Source: Hormiphora californensis (Eukaryota > Ctenophora > Tentaculata > Cydippida > Pleurobrachiidae). Taken from it: a DNA stretch of 64,000 nucleotides. The stretch spans positions 1,575,459-1,639,458 of the forward strand of contig CM035353.1 of assembly GCA_020137815.1 (NCBI GenBank), given 5' to 3'. The translations under genes and the position numbers were made by a program. The notes beneath the pieces are model-generated. The model ran no database searches. It saw only the letters and a list, made by a program, of their open reading frames with translations, and was not told the DNA's origin. Of the stretch, positions 43,010 to 52,872 are shown piece after piece. Position 1 is the first letter of the stretch. Every line of letters starts with the position of its first letter.

Positions 43010-43515
43010 CTGTGAGTGCTGATGGCACTCACGGTTTTTAGTGTTATGGCCAAAGTAGGGTTAGAGTTAGGGTTGGCTTTGGGTTGGCCTTGAAATTTCC
43101 CATCGCATAAACTTTGAATTAGCCAAAACGGTTGAGCGGTTTGGCGCTTAGAGCCATTTTAGTGCAGGTTACTTTTTTGGCAGTGCACACTGCGCACCTG
43201 TAAACAGGGCACCAAACACCCAGATCCGAGATCGTATATTTAACGCCGCCCGACTAATGAGACTCAAAATGCCCACATTTTCTAAGGGTGCCGTTACGAT
43301 CTGGGTGTTTCATGGCCTGTTTACAGCTGTGCACTGCCAAAAAGTTGATTCCCTAAAATGGTTCTAACCGCCAAACCACTCAACCGTTTTGGCTAATTCA
43401 AAGTTTATCTGGTAGAAAATGTCAAGGCCTAACTTCAACCCAAACCTTAACTCTAACCCTATAACCCTACTTTAGCCCTAACCCTAAAAAACCGTTTGAC
43501 AGCACTCACGAAACA
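43010..43515. repeat. Inverted pair of an 'X' repeat with telomere-like blocks
   Basis: Left arm contains GTGAGTGCTG, GGGTTAGAGTTAGGGTTGGC, TTTGAATTAGCCAAAACGG and CACCAAACACCCAGATC; the right arm is its inverted, diverged copy. The same family occurs at 45945-46200, 60425-60463, 61795-61857 and 63169-63500. Confidence 0.75.
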
Positions 43516-43639
43516 CCCAGAATTTAACGCTGGCATTTTTTTAACGTTTCACATTTTTGCTGAAACACATAAAGTCGGATTTTTTGAAACTGTCACCCCC
43601 CTGGGTATTTTCAAATTTCGTAAATGACCATAAATCCGG

Positions 43640-43810
43640 TTCCTGACGAGATAAAGACTTGAAATTTGGAGGTTACGAAGATCTTGCTAAGTTCTTCCGA
43701 ACCTCCAAATTTCAAGCCTCTCATCATCATCATCACAAAATACTTAATATTCCGCTTTATAGCTCTCTATCTCATCAGGAACCGGAGATATGGCAAATTT
43801 TGTTATTTCA
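43640..43810. repeat. Short inverted repeat around GAACCTCCAAATTTCAAG
   Basis: CTTGAAATTTGGAGGTT near 43660 and AACCTCCAAATTTCAAG near 43700 are complementary, flanked by GGTTCCTGACGAG / CTCATCAGGAACC. Confidence 0.65.
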
Positions 43811-43964
43811 GGGGGGTGACAGTTTCAAAAAATCCGACTTTAAAGTGCGTTTCAAACGACTTGACCTGAGATTCCTGGAAATTCGGGATTTCCTCTTTGT
43901 AAATACACGCGCAATGCGCCAAATTCCAAGAATTACGGGTCAAGTCGCTTGAAACGGACTTTAA

Positions 43965-44129
43965 TATATGAGGCCCCTCGGAAATGTTCAAGTCATGCAC
44001 AATCAAGTCACGCCCACCAATCACAGCGCAGAACGCGTGAAGCACTCCGCGCGTTCTGAGCTGTGATTGGTGGCCGTGACTTGATAATTGATTGTGCATG
44101 ACTTGAACATTTCCGAGGGGCCTCATATA
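43965..44129. mobile_element. Palindromic MITE (GAGGCCCCTCGG family), copy 1
   Basis: TATATGAGGCCCCTCGGAAA at the left and its complement at the right; about 75-bp arms differ only by a short insertion. Second copy at 45387. Confidence 0.88.
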
Positions 44130-44158
44130 ATAATAATAATAATTTTTTTTTAATTCAC

Positions 44159-44321
44159 TAACCCCAACACGAAAATTCACTAACCCCAACACCGATTGGC
44201 ATCACTTTCCAACAGCCGAAGAGAAGCTGCCGAAGAGAGAAAGGGGGTAACCGTATGAAGAGTTAATCGCGATGAGTCTCATTCACATTGGGTTCGATCA
44301 TTTGCCCCCGGTGTTGGGGTT
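44159..44321 (-). repeat. 3' tail repeat of the R2-like retroelement (CTAACCCCAACACCG)
   Basis: CTAACCCCAACACCGATTGG at one end, CGGTGTTGGGGTTAG at the other; same sequence as 61626-61771 in opposite orientation. In both places it lies 3' of the endonuclease-like ORF, so it is probably the element's 3' UTR/tail or a MITE associated with it. Confidence 0.75.
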
Positions 44322-44389
44322 AGTAATAAATCTTAAAATCACTCACACAAATAAATAATAAATCTTACAAATAAAATCTCACACACGAT

Positions 44390-45205
44390 TCAGATATTGA
44401 AGTCAATACTACCAAGTCCTACTGGGTTGTATTTAATTCGACATCCCCTCAGAGATCTCAATGTTGCGATCAGCAAGCAGAATCTCAGCCTCCTTCTGAT
44501 AGCTGCCAAAGCCTCGCTGTACATCTCTCCGTGCTTGTCCTCGATGTGTCTGGCTGTCTTCTTCATCGCCCTGTCCATTTCTGGGCCAACACCACCTGTT
44601 GTTGTAAACACCAGTGGAGAGAAGGTCCCGCCCTCTACAATCTGTACTCGTCTCATGTAACAAGTCTTCTTGGACTTTTCGTGGTTTTTGTAAAGGGATG
44701 ATGGCTTGATATTGAGATATGAAGCTGCCATCGGGTGACAGACTCTGACATCCATGAAGGACATCTGGTCCGGAGCCCACAATCCCATGCATACGATGTC
44801 CATACGGGCATCTCTATCTGTATTTGCCCAGGGATACTGCTGCATTTCTTGGTCGTAATCCTCACATGGTTGTAGGAGTTTTTCAGTTTCTATAGCCCTG
44901 ATACCAGCGTAGGATAAGATATCAGCAAAGTTGTCTCTCAGGCGGTCGTGTCTGTAGATTGTGTAACCACCTTTGTGACAGGACAATGCGTGATCGGCAC
45001 TGTTACTGGACCCACATGGGCATTTGGCGGGGAGATCAAGAAACGGTAACCCAAATCGAAGGTGCATCGCATCGACAAACTCTTGTTTGGTCAGGTGATG
45101 TCCATGTGCTTCGATGGGTCTTGCTGTCAACCAAGAGGATGCCCCAGGCTCTTGGTTAAGTGATTGTAACCGGTTTTCCGTGTCAACCCCAACACCGATT
45201 GGCAT
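44390..45205 (-). pseudogene. 5'-truncated non-LTR retroelement: C-terminal endonuclease-like domain
   Basis: A 271-residue ORF homologous to 60463-61569. Features in order: GASSWLTARPIEAHG, a Cys/His cluster CPCGSSNSADHALSC, RHDRLRDNFADIL, ARMDIV followed by FMDVRVCHP, FSPLVFTTTGGVGPEMD and a C-terminal RRRLRFCLLIATLRSLRG. CCHC plus RHN plus D...(D/E)xxV spacing is that of the restriction-like endonuclease at the C-terminus of R2/NeSL-type elements. The reverse transcriptase is missing. ACCCCAACACCGATTGGCAT lies at both ends (44188 and 45184). Confidence 0.78.
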
Positions 45206-45386
45206 AATAATAATAATAATATATAATAATATAACAGAGCGACTGCGCGGTTCCCCTTTGCAGCGCTTACGGTTAACATTTTAGCCGGCGCTCAATTCAA
45301 TCAAGTGTGCGGCGCGGCACACAAACAAACCCCTCCGGAATTGGCGCATTCGGTATTTAAAAAGGATTTGAATTGTTTTTTGTTTT

Positions 45387-45530
45387 ATGAGGCCCTTCGG
45401 AAATGTTCAAGTCATGCTCAATCAAGTCACGCCCACCAATCACAGCTCAGAACGCGCGGAGTGCTTCTGCGCTGTGATTGGTGGGTGTGACTTGATTGTG
45501 CATGACTTGAACATTTCCGAGGGGCCTCAT
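45387..45530. mobile_element. Palindromic MITE (GAGGCCCCTCGG family), copy 2
   Basis: ATGAGGCCCTTCGGAAATGT and ACATTTCCGAGGGGCCTCAT close a 144-bp palindrome; the arms match those at 43965-44129. Confidence 0.88.
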
Positions 45531-45784
45531 TCAAATCCAACTTGAAATTTTCAAGTTGAAAACCCACTTCTTCCGGAAGGCATACGAGGGTTAAAAACAA
45601 TGTGTAAAGACAATTTATATTACGAGAAATGTGATAGAGAGTTGAAAGAGTTGAGGATCCTGACATAGAGTGTGATACCGTGAGGTTAGAACGACCAGTA
45701 CTCATTTTACTCACGCTTTCTAAACTGGTCTTTCTTACTAATTTATATTTAATACTTATTCTTTTTATGTGACGGATCCCCAGA

Positions 45785-45940
45785 ACTCGGTAAAAAAAGA
45801 GCCTGGGTTAAAAAATCAAAAAAATCAACAAAAAAAAAAGAAAAAAAAAAAAAAAAAAAGTAAAGCAGAAAAGATCCAACAAAAAAAAACAAAAGAAAAA
45901 AAAAGACAACAAAAAAGGGGCAAAGAAAAAAGGGGGGCGC
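45785..45940. repeat. A-rich low-complexity tract
   Basis: Nearly pure A with occasional G/C; likely an old poly(A) or an assembly-prone tract. The region 45945-46200 after it is a diverged X repeat with CCCTAACC blocks. Confidence 0.8.
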
Positions 45941-46264
45941 GATTATAATCTGGGTGCCTTGCGGCGTGTTTACAGGTGCGCGCTGCCAAAAGAGTATACT
46001 TAGACCGACTTTTTTCAAACGGCTATAGCCATGGAACCACATGGCCGATTTGAGTAAACTAAACGGTATCAGTTAGAGAATCGATAGCCCTAACCGATAA
46101 CCCCAAACCAAACCCTAACCAGACCCTAACGGATAGCCCTAACCCGTCGCGCGCGCCAAAACTACGAATTGTTAGCAATGAAAGGCACCCAGATTTTAAC
46201 GTTTTCCAAAAAAGGGGGATATAAATTATAAATGGACACCAAAATTGGGGAAGTGGGTGTGGAA

Positions 46265-46700
46265 TGGTTACAGTGAGGTGTGGTGCAGAAGTGTGTGTTG
46301 GGCTTTACTTATAGAAGTACAGTCGGTATGGTATGGTGCAGTGGAGTGTGTTGGGCTTTACTTATAGAAGTACAGTCGGTATGGTGTGGTGCAGTGGAGT
46401 GTGTTGGGCTCTACTTACAGAAGTACAGCCAGTATGGTGTAGTGCAGTGGAGTGTGTTGGACTTTACTTACAGAAGTACAGTCGGTATGGTGTGGTGCAG
46501 TGGAGTGTGTTGGGCTTTACTTATAGAGGTACAGTCGGTATGGTGTGGTACAGTGGAGTGTGTTGGGCTCTACTTACAGAAGTACAGCCAGTATGGTGTA
46601 GTGCAGTGGAGTGTGTTGGACTTTACTTACAGAAGTACAGTCGGTATGGTGTGGTGCAGTGAAGTGTGTTAGGCTTTACTAATAGAAGTACAGCCAGTAA
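46265..46700. repeat. 53-bp minisatellite upstream of the F-box gene (about 8 copies)
   Basis: Unit GTGTTGGGCTTTACTTATAG then AAGTACAGTCGGTATGGTGT and GGTGCAGTGGAGT. Each unit holds an acceptor-like TTACTTACAG/AAGTACAG and the last has AAGTACAGCCAGTAAGT, a donor-like end, so the unit may derive from a small untranslated exon. Confidence 0.9.
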
Positions 46701-46815
46701 GTTGAGATCTAGCGATGTGAGCCGTGAGCTACCGTGAGGCATGCTGTGTATCGTATGGACACAAGTGAGTTTAAGCTAGTATGAATTCTCCCCCGCTCCT
46801 TGGTTCTCCTACAGG

Positions 46816-46874
46816 TGAAGCAGAAGGATCCTCACCCAGGTTGTATAAGACAGTATCGATTGTTTAAGGGCTAA
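46816..46874 (+). other. Possible terminal coding exon, unassigned
   Basis: TCTCCTACAG/GTGAAGCAGAAGG followed by an open frame VKQKDPHPGCIRQYRLFKG and TAA. It reads like a conserved protein end, but no partner exon was found. Confidence 0.25.
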
Positions 46875-47368
46875 AGCCCTGGAGCTAAAATATTCATTTC
46901 TGGATCTCTAGATCCAAGAGCATATTCTATTAATCTGCAGTAAGCAGAGACAGTATATTTCATCATCCGATTTAAATATGGTTTAACTAACAAAACTTAC
47001 CTTCAGAAAATATCTTCTTGAAAAATATCTGGAAATCCTTGGTATAAAACTAACCGCTTTTGAAACGAGAGTTAGTGAGACGAAGTCCGCACCAAGTGAT
47101 GCTAGTAGTCAAGACCTAACAGAACTCGTGTTGTTCTTTAAAATATGGACAATGAAAAGCGGACAATAAATGTATATTTGTATTTGTATTTGTATTTGTA
47201 TAACCCCTTTTTGCGTTAAACTCCACTGGACACCCCCTGAAGAATGTAGAGAATTCAAATTTGGTTGTTAGGAGTTCTGCATAACCTTCAAATTTGAATT
47301 CCTTTTTTTCAGCTGCTCAGTCCCCCTTCCTTAAATAAGTTTACTCGTCCCCTGTAGGCTGCATCAGC

Positions 47369-48751
47369 ATGTCAGATCAAGAGGACGATGGTGAAATGGA
47401 GCAGACTCTAGATGAGATGGTGCAACACTTCCATCCACTCTTTGAAGATTGGTCCACCGATCCAGAGATAGAGGGGAAACCATCCATTCACCGGTTATCT
47501 GATGATGCACTCTTCTTTATTTTCCAGCTTTTGGGTCCACAGGATCAGTTTTTATGTGGAATGGTGTGTAGGAGGTGGTTTAATATTTCTCGGTCGGCCG
47601 TTTCATCAACTAAATACCTTGATAAAGCTTGTATGTACAGGACCTCCCCGGCATTGCACTGGGATATACCAGCGTTATTGACCGGATTCACAAAAGTAAT
47701 CTTGTTAGCCCGGGAAAACCTGCGACATATCGATCTATCGTACATCGAACTTAATAGTGAAGTTGTGACAGCGATAGGGATGTGTAGGAATCTTACAAGT
47801 CTCACTTTAAGAAAAGTGTCATTTAAAGAGCCATTAATCCGTCCATTTTTTACCAGCTCCTCTGCAGCTCTGGAGAAGTTGACGATTGAGAACTGTTTCT
47901 TCGAAGAAAACGACTTGAAAATGATGCTTTTCAATTTGTCTACCTTGAAAGAGCTAGATATACAGGACAGTTTTGAAACTGAGAAGGCATGGGACGACAT
48001 TGTGTTTTGTTTAAAGACTAATCCGATAAGATCCCTTAAACTTTTTCAATCTGAGAGTTTAATATCGACCCAAAGTTTCATCTCCGCCCTTAAAATGTGC
48101 TGTAATACTTTGGAATACCTGCAAGTGTCCTCAAATATGATCAGTACTAGTATCACGCTTGATCCAATTGTAATGCCTCTAATGAATAAACTGGATATTT
48201 TGGAACATTCGAGACCTAATTTAACTACTCTCAAATACCTACTGGAGGCTATGCCAAATTTAAAACATCTCAAAATCGAGGGTACTATAACTAATCTGCC
48301 CCAAGTGGATATATACATCGGCCCAATTATCAACAGTTGTCCAAGCCTCCTTTCTCTTGGCTTGACCGACATGCAAGGCGAAATTGGCGAGGTCCAACAC
48401 CTGAAACAGCTGCGAACTCTTAAAATCGATGGACATGATATGACAGGTATGAACCGGTGGTATACACCTGATTATCGTTGGCTAACAAACTGTTACTCCC
48501 TTGTTGATTTGTCTTTGAGGTGTACTAAAATTGATGACAAAGAAGTTGCTGTAATAATAATTGCTTTAGAAAATCTTGAAAAACTCGACATTATGGGCTG
48601 TCGAAACGTAACCGGTGTGTTCCTGAAAGATCTTGAAGACTTCCAACGAGTATCACCTCCTCTTGTTATCCACTGTCGCTCCAAACTTCAAAATCTCCAT
48701 CCTGAACACTTACCAATGTTTATTTCCTTCAAAATAGCTATTAATAGATAA
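47369..48751 (+). CDS. F-box and leucine-rich repeat protein (FBXL type)
   Basis: A 460-residue ORF without introns. Residues 1-35 are acidic; the F-box spans about 40-78 (IHRLSDDALFFIFQLLGPQD, MVCRRWFNIS), and from about 105 irregular leucine-rich repeats follow (LRHIDLSYIELNS, LTSLTLRKVSF, LEKLTIENCFF, LKELDIQDSF, LEKLDIMGCRNVTG). Such proteins are substrate receptors of SCF ubiquitin ligases: the F-box binds Skp1 and the repeats bind the target. CCCTGTAG/GCTGCATCAGCATG just before the ATG suggests a 5' UTR intron, and AATAAA lies at 48778. The substrate cannot be predicted. All neighbours have many introns, so a retrogene origin is possible. Confidence 0.9.
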   Translation: MSDQEDDGEMEQTLDEMVQHFHPLFEDWSTDPEIEGKPSIHRLSDDALFFIFQLLGPQDQFLCGMVCRRWFNISRSAVSSTKYLDKACMYRTSPALHWDIPALLTGFTKVILLARENLRHIDLSYIELNSEVVTAIGMCRNLTSLTLRKVSFKEPLIRPFFTSSSAALEKLTIENCFFEENDLKMMLFNLSTLKELDIQDSFETEKAWDDIVFCLKTNPIRSLKLFQSESLISTQSFISALKMCCNTLEYLQVSSNMISTSITLDPIVMPLMNKLDILEHSRPNLTTLKYLLEAMPNLKHLKIEGTITNLPQVDIYIGPIINSCPSLLSLGLTDMQGEIGEVQHLKQLRTLKIDGHDMTGMNRWYTPDYRWLTNCYSLVDLSLRCTKIDDKEVAVIIIALENLEKLDIMGCRNVTGVFLKDLEDFQRVSPPLVIHCRSKLQNLHPEHLPMFISFKIAINR

Positions 48752-48777
48752 AATTCTGGAATATAATTACTGGGACG

Positions 48778-48783
48778 AATAAA
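48778..48783 (+). terminator. Polyadenylation signal of the F-box gene
   Basis: AATAAA 27 bases after the stop codon. Confidence 0.65.
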
Positions 48784-48940
48784 AACCTTAAGATATTTTT
48801 AATATTGTGTAACACCGACCACCGTGTTTCGAAGTTTTCATGGAAGTTTTATCCAAACACCCCCCCCCCCCCCCGCCCTTCATACTTGAAGTTGCCAATA
48901 TATCCAACCTCATTGTCCCCATAGTGTTTTGAATTAAAAC

Positions 48941-50459
48941 ATGGCAACATCGTGTTTCAAGTCTGAATCGCCGTACCTCAAGCGGGACGAACGACAACAT
49001 CACCCATCAGATATCAAGTATGGGATGTTTCTTGACCAGGTCCAGGGAAGTAGTAGCGGCTCCAAACCTGTCAATGTCGCCCTGATAGGGGTCGGAAGAG
49101 CAGGTAATATATTTAGTTGTACATTTTTTCAGTTGTACACGCCGAAATTAGCGGACCTGTTTTTCACTCAGTTTTTTAAGCGGGTATACAGGGTCGAGAA
49201 AGGTAAGTTGACAAGATGAGTTAGCATGATTAAATAATAAAATAAACTATAGTCATGCTAACTCATTTTGTCAACTTACCTTTCTCGACCATGTTTCAAC
49301 TACATACTTCAGGAGGTATTCATTTGGGAAATCTTGTTTCTAGCCCAAGCTTCCGTCTACTCTACGTAGTTGAGTCAGATAAATCTAAGTTTGCTCAGGT
49401 TTGTTTTTAATTTCAGTTTTATTTGGATTTCTACTTTTAAGGGGGGAGAGCTCCCGTGCACAATGCGGCAGAGGGGACATGGGAATGACACATTCGGCAC
49501 ACACATCATTTCCATGTAGCTTCATAGCGGTTTCAGTTTATAATGTTCTTAATTTATCGCATAAACCCGGAAATGACCTCTCGTGCACGTTACACGGATA
49601 TTTATTGTGCATTGGATTCGTCATTCATATGTCCCTTCTCAGGGGGTTTGCCGCATTGTGCCGTAACTAATCCTTGATACTGAGAACTCACTAATTTAAA
49701 TCAGGAACTCTAAAATACGGTATAGATGATTAATTTCCTAGGTCCAATCGTTGGCCGGGAGTGACTGTGTAGTTACTGAAGATCTAAACAAGCCGCTGTC
49801 CGACAAACAACTCGAGGCGGTCATTATATGTACACCGACTTTCACCCACTGCGAAATTGTCCTTCAATCCCTTAAAGCGGGTAGGTGCTGGAGCAGGAAC
49901 CGACCGAATCAGGAAATACTGGTCCCTGATTGGCTGATATCCAATCACGTGACCTAAATAGCGAGTTGTGATTGGTTGTTTACTTGTGTCGGTCGGTTCC
50001 TGTGCTGGAGATATTTAGTTTTATGTGGGTGCTGTGTCTTTCGTACATCCACCATTATCAAGTTTTTATTTCAATCATTATTGAGACTCTCAATTTGACT
50101 GTCGACTGTATAATGCTACATTACAATTTGAGGGAGCTTATCTATACATACTAAGTTACAGTCGTACCCAAAGTTACCGGGATGGTCGGGGGAAATGGAT
50201 TTGTCCGGTAAATTGTGGTTCCAGTAAATCGGGGTGCAGTAAATCGGGGTGCGACTGTCGAATGTATAATGCTACATTACAACTGCACACGTATCCCAAA
50301 CAGGTAAAGCTGTGTTCTGTGAAAAGCCCATCGGGGAAACGGTGGAGGATACCAAGCGATGTTATGACACGTCATCCTCAACAGGAAACATCCTCTTCTG
50401 CGCGTTTCAAAGGAGATGGGACCCAACCTTTGCAGACATTCAGGCCCGGGTTAGGAGAG
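48941..50459 (+). CDS. Gfo/Idh/MocA-family oxidoreductase, N-terminal half only
   Basis: Four exons: 48941-49103, 49313-49398, 49742-49880, 50304-50459; 181 residues in matching phases. After a 45-residue extension the NAD(P)-binding Rossmann fold starts with VALIGVGRAGGIH (GxGxxG), continues with YVVESDKSK, AVIICTPTFTHCEIVLQSLK and the family signature GKAVFCEKPIG with the catalytic EKP lysine, and ends in AFQRRWDP...RVRR at a donor. This is the fold of inositol 2-dehydrogenase-like enzymes, usually 330-350 residues. The substrate-binding half is not found in the next 13 kb, which is repeat-rich; the gene is either broken, has a very long intron, or is split by misassembly. Confidence 0.85.
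49191..49289. repeat. 99-bp inverted repeat in oxidoreductase intron 1
   Basis: Arms of about 40 bases: GGTCGAGAAAGGTAAGTTGA and its complement. The left arm carries AAAG/GTAAGT, a perfect donor consensus. Confidence 0.88.
49894..50002. mobile_element. hAT-type MITE (109 bp), copy 8
   Basis: 8-bp target duplication TGCTGGAG (49886-49893, 50003-50010), five bases after the oxidoreductase exon 3 donor. Confidence 0.9.
50159..50257. mobile_element. pogo-like MITE
   Basis: CAGTCGTACCCAAAGTTACC and the TAAATCGGGGTGCGACTG end; oxidoreductase intron 3. A partial relative lies at 50905-51000. 50460-51170 otherwise has no gene that I can support. Confidence 0.7.
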
Positions 50460-51185
50460 GTGAGTTGTTCTAGATTAGTAAAAAACTCTCAGCTGTGTCA
50501 CCATGTGCTTACCTCATCAGCTGAATTTGAAAATTATAGGGCTAATTGTTGTACATAGTGCGTGCTGGTAACGTAACCAAACAAAATAAACCCAAATTCT
50601 ATAATATATTCTATCTCTACCAAAACGCAGAGTTTTTACGTCATCCGACCCTAGACCTGCTTAAATTTGGCCAACCGCTAGTTTCAGGAAAACCAAATTG
50701 TCATTATGTGTCATTTAGACCCTTGAATTACATGTAATACAATCTTAATTACTTCCAATTATATATTATGTACATTCCAATAATGTACCTTGCAATTACG
50801 TGACCAGTTAGTTGTTACCAGTTATTAGGGTGCACTTGGTAAGCCACTCTTTAGGTACCCACCCCTATCTGGCATGGCGTCCAACTCATGACCCCCCCCC
50901 CTTCGGACCACGATTTACCGAGATGCCCGGGGAAAGGGTTTTGCCCGGTTATAAATTGTGGTACTTTCCACCAACAGTACTCAATCGGGATCCGATCGGA
51001 AAAACAAAGTGAAACGAAGTAGTTTTTCAAGTTGAACAAATGTTTCGGTGACGAGAACGCCTCCTCTTCAGCAACAGAAATGAAATAGTAATACACCCTG
51101 GCTCGCAGGCCCCTCTCAAATCCTTACAAGAATCAAAACAATAAGAGATAACAGATAACACACTTACACACATTCACTCGCACAC

Positions 51186-51194
51186 ACACACACA

Positions 51195-51274
<80 letters not shown>

Positions 51275-51290
51275 TTCCCTTTCTCTCACT
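51186..51290. repeat. (CT)n microsatellite
   Basis: About 100 bases of CT with a few T interruptions, preceded by (CA)n. Confidence 0.95.
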
Positions 51291-51589
51291 ATACATCTAT
51301 TTTTCTCTACATCTCTCTTCCTCTTTCCCTGAAACTCTATAGTACTAAATAAAAGTTACAATGTTCATAATATGAGGGTCTCTGATCACACTCAATTGAG
51401 CTCCAATCGATTCCATGTCTCGTGTACACCTTTTCTGAGAGTATGGTATCCCCACTGCTGGTGTCATGTCAGAACAAAGAGGTATGGCCATGGTACCGCT
51501 GCTTGTGCCTCCTGTCATGTCAACAAATACTGTAAGTTTCCTATATCGGGGAAAGTTTATCCTCCCGGTAAATCGGGGTTCCGGTAAAT

Positions 51590-51840
51590 CGGGGTTCCGG
51601 TAAATCGGGGTCTAACTGGTTAGTATGACATAGGACCGTCGGGGTTATTTTGGGGTCACTTCGGGGTAACTTCAGGGTCATTTTGAGGCCATTTCGGGGT
51701 CACTTCGGGAGATCCCGATTTGACCTCGAAATATCCCCAAAATGACCCCGACGGTCCTATGTCATACTACAGTCGGACCCCGATTTACCGGGCCCCGATT
51801 TACCGGAACCCCGATTTACCGGGAGGATTTCTTTCCCCCG
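51590..51840. mobile_element. pogo-like MITE ends around an inserted palindrome
   Basis: TAAATCGGGGTCTAACTG (to 51618) and CAGTCGGACCCCGATTTACC (from 51771) lie either side of a 147-bp palindrome, 51622-51768, with arms AGTATGACATAGGACCGTCG / CGACGGTCCTATGTCATACT. Confidence 0.75.
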
Positions 51841-51904
51841 ATTTTTTTGGAAAATTTTCGAAGTTTGGCCGGTTGGTAAACTTGCATTTGCAATTCGCTA
51901 GGTC

Positions 51905-52290
51905 TAATGGGGATCACGTATCGGTTCGTTTCGAACCGCCTAATTAGCGGCAGGACACGTGATAAGTTGCACCGATTCGAAACACGATTCGAACGTGGCT
52001 GGTATACCTTAGAAAAATTTTATAACTTTTTTTTGCAAAATTTTACAGAATCATTGTCAATGCTTTGATCGATGCTCCCCGTAAATTTTCAGAGAAAAAG
52101 TTATTTTGAAATTTTGATACTTCCTTACCCCGCTTAGGGTGCCCAGATTCGGCATGGTATCACGTATCGGTTCGTTTTGAACCGTCTAATTAGCGGCAGG
52201 ACATGCGATAAGATGCACCGATTCAAAACATGATTCGGACTCGGTAGGGGTGGTTTACCTTAGAAAAAGTTTTTACAATTTTTTTTTGAA
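51905..52290. repeat. Direct repeat of about 120 bp
   Basis: ATCACGTATCGGTTCGTTT, CTAATTAGCGGCAGGACA and TACCTTAGAAAAA occur in the same order from 51913 and from 52159, with about 85% agreement by eye. Confidence 0.8.
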
Positions 52291-52420
52291 TTTTTTAAAT
52301 TTTCTATTTCTAATGACAGAAGCAATGATCATATTGTCATCAATAAATGTATACTATACAGTTAGAGGTGTCTTGGTATAGAATTTTGGACAAAAGTAGG
52401 ATTTATGGGTCAAATATGCT

Positions 52421-52500
52421 CTACCCCGATATACCGGGCACCCCGATTTACCGGGCAAAATGGCTTCCCCCGAGGATCCCGGTAAATCGGGGTCCGACTG
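52421..52500. mobile_element. pogo-like MITE, partial
   Basis: Contains CCCCGATATACCGGG, CACCCCGATTTACCGGG and ends GGTAAATCGGGGTCCGACTG-TA. Followed by a (GA)n tract at 52520-52590. Confidence 0.65.
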
Positions 52501-52872
52501 TACCTCTAACTGTATACAAAGAGAGAGAGAGAGAGAGTGAGAGAGAGAGAGAGTGAGAGTGAGAGAGAGTTAGAGAGAGAGAGAGAGAAAGGGGTAAGAG
52601 AAAAGAAATTATTAATTTGCACGAGAAAACACAAAATATACATAACTTACTATATATCTGAGTTTTTAAGGGCTGTATGATAAGGGGAAGTGAGGGGTTG
52701 GTGACATGTGAAGGGTGAATATCATGTACCTATCTAGCATGTGGCCTGATCTGATCTGATATGATGGTATGCATTATATGGCAAAATAAGACATTCCATA
52801 AAGTGTAACTGGCATTCATTTAGTAATTAATGTCGTTTACATATTTTGATGAAATTTAGTAAATTAACTTAC

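Noticed and set aside
45427-45714. Minus-strand ORF MSTGRSNLTVSHSMSGSST as a possible first exon
   Set aside because: Open frame runs into the palindromic MITE; a donor is possible but no second exon was found.
43440-46150. Interstitial telomere from CCCTAACCC blocks
   Set aside because: Blocks are few, degenerate and part of the dispersed X repeat, not a (TTAGGG)n array.
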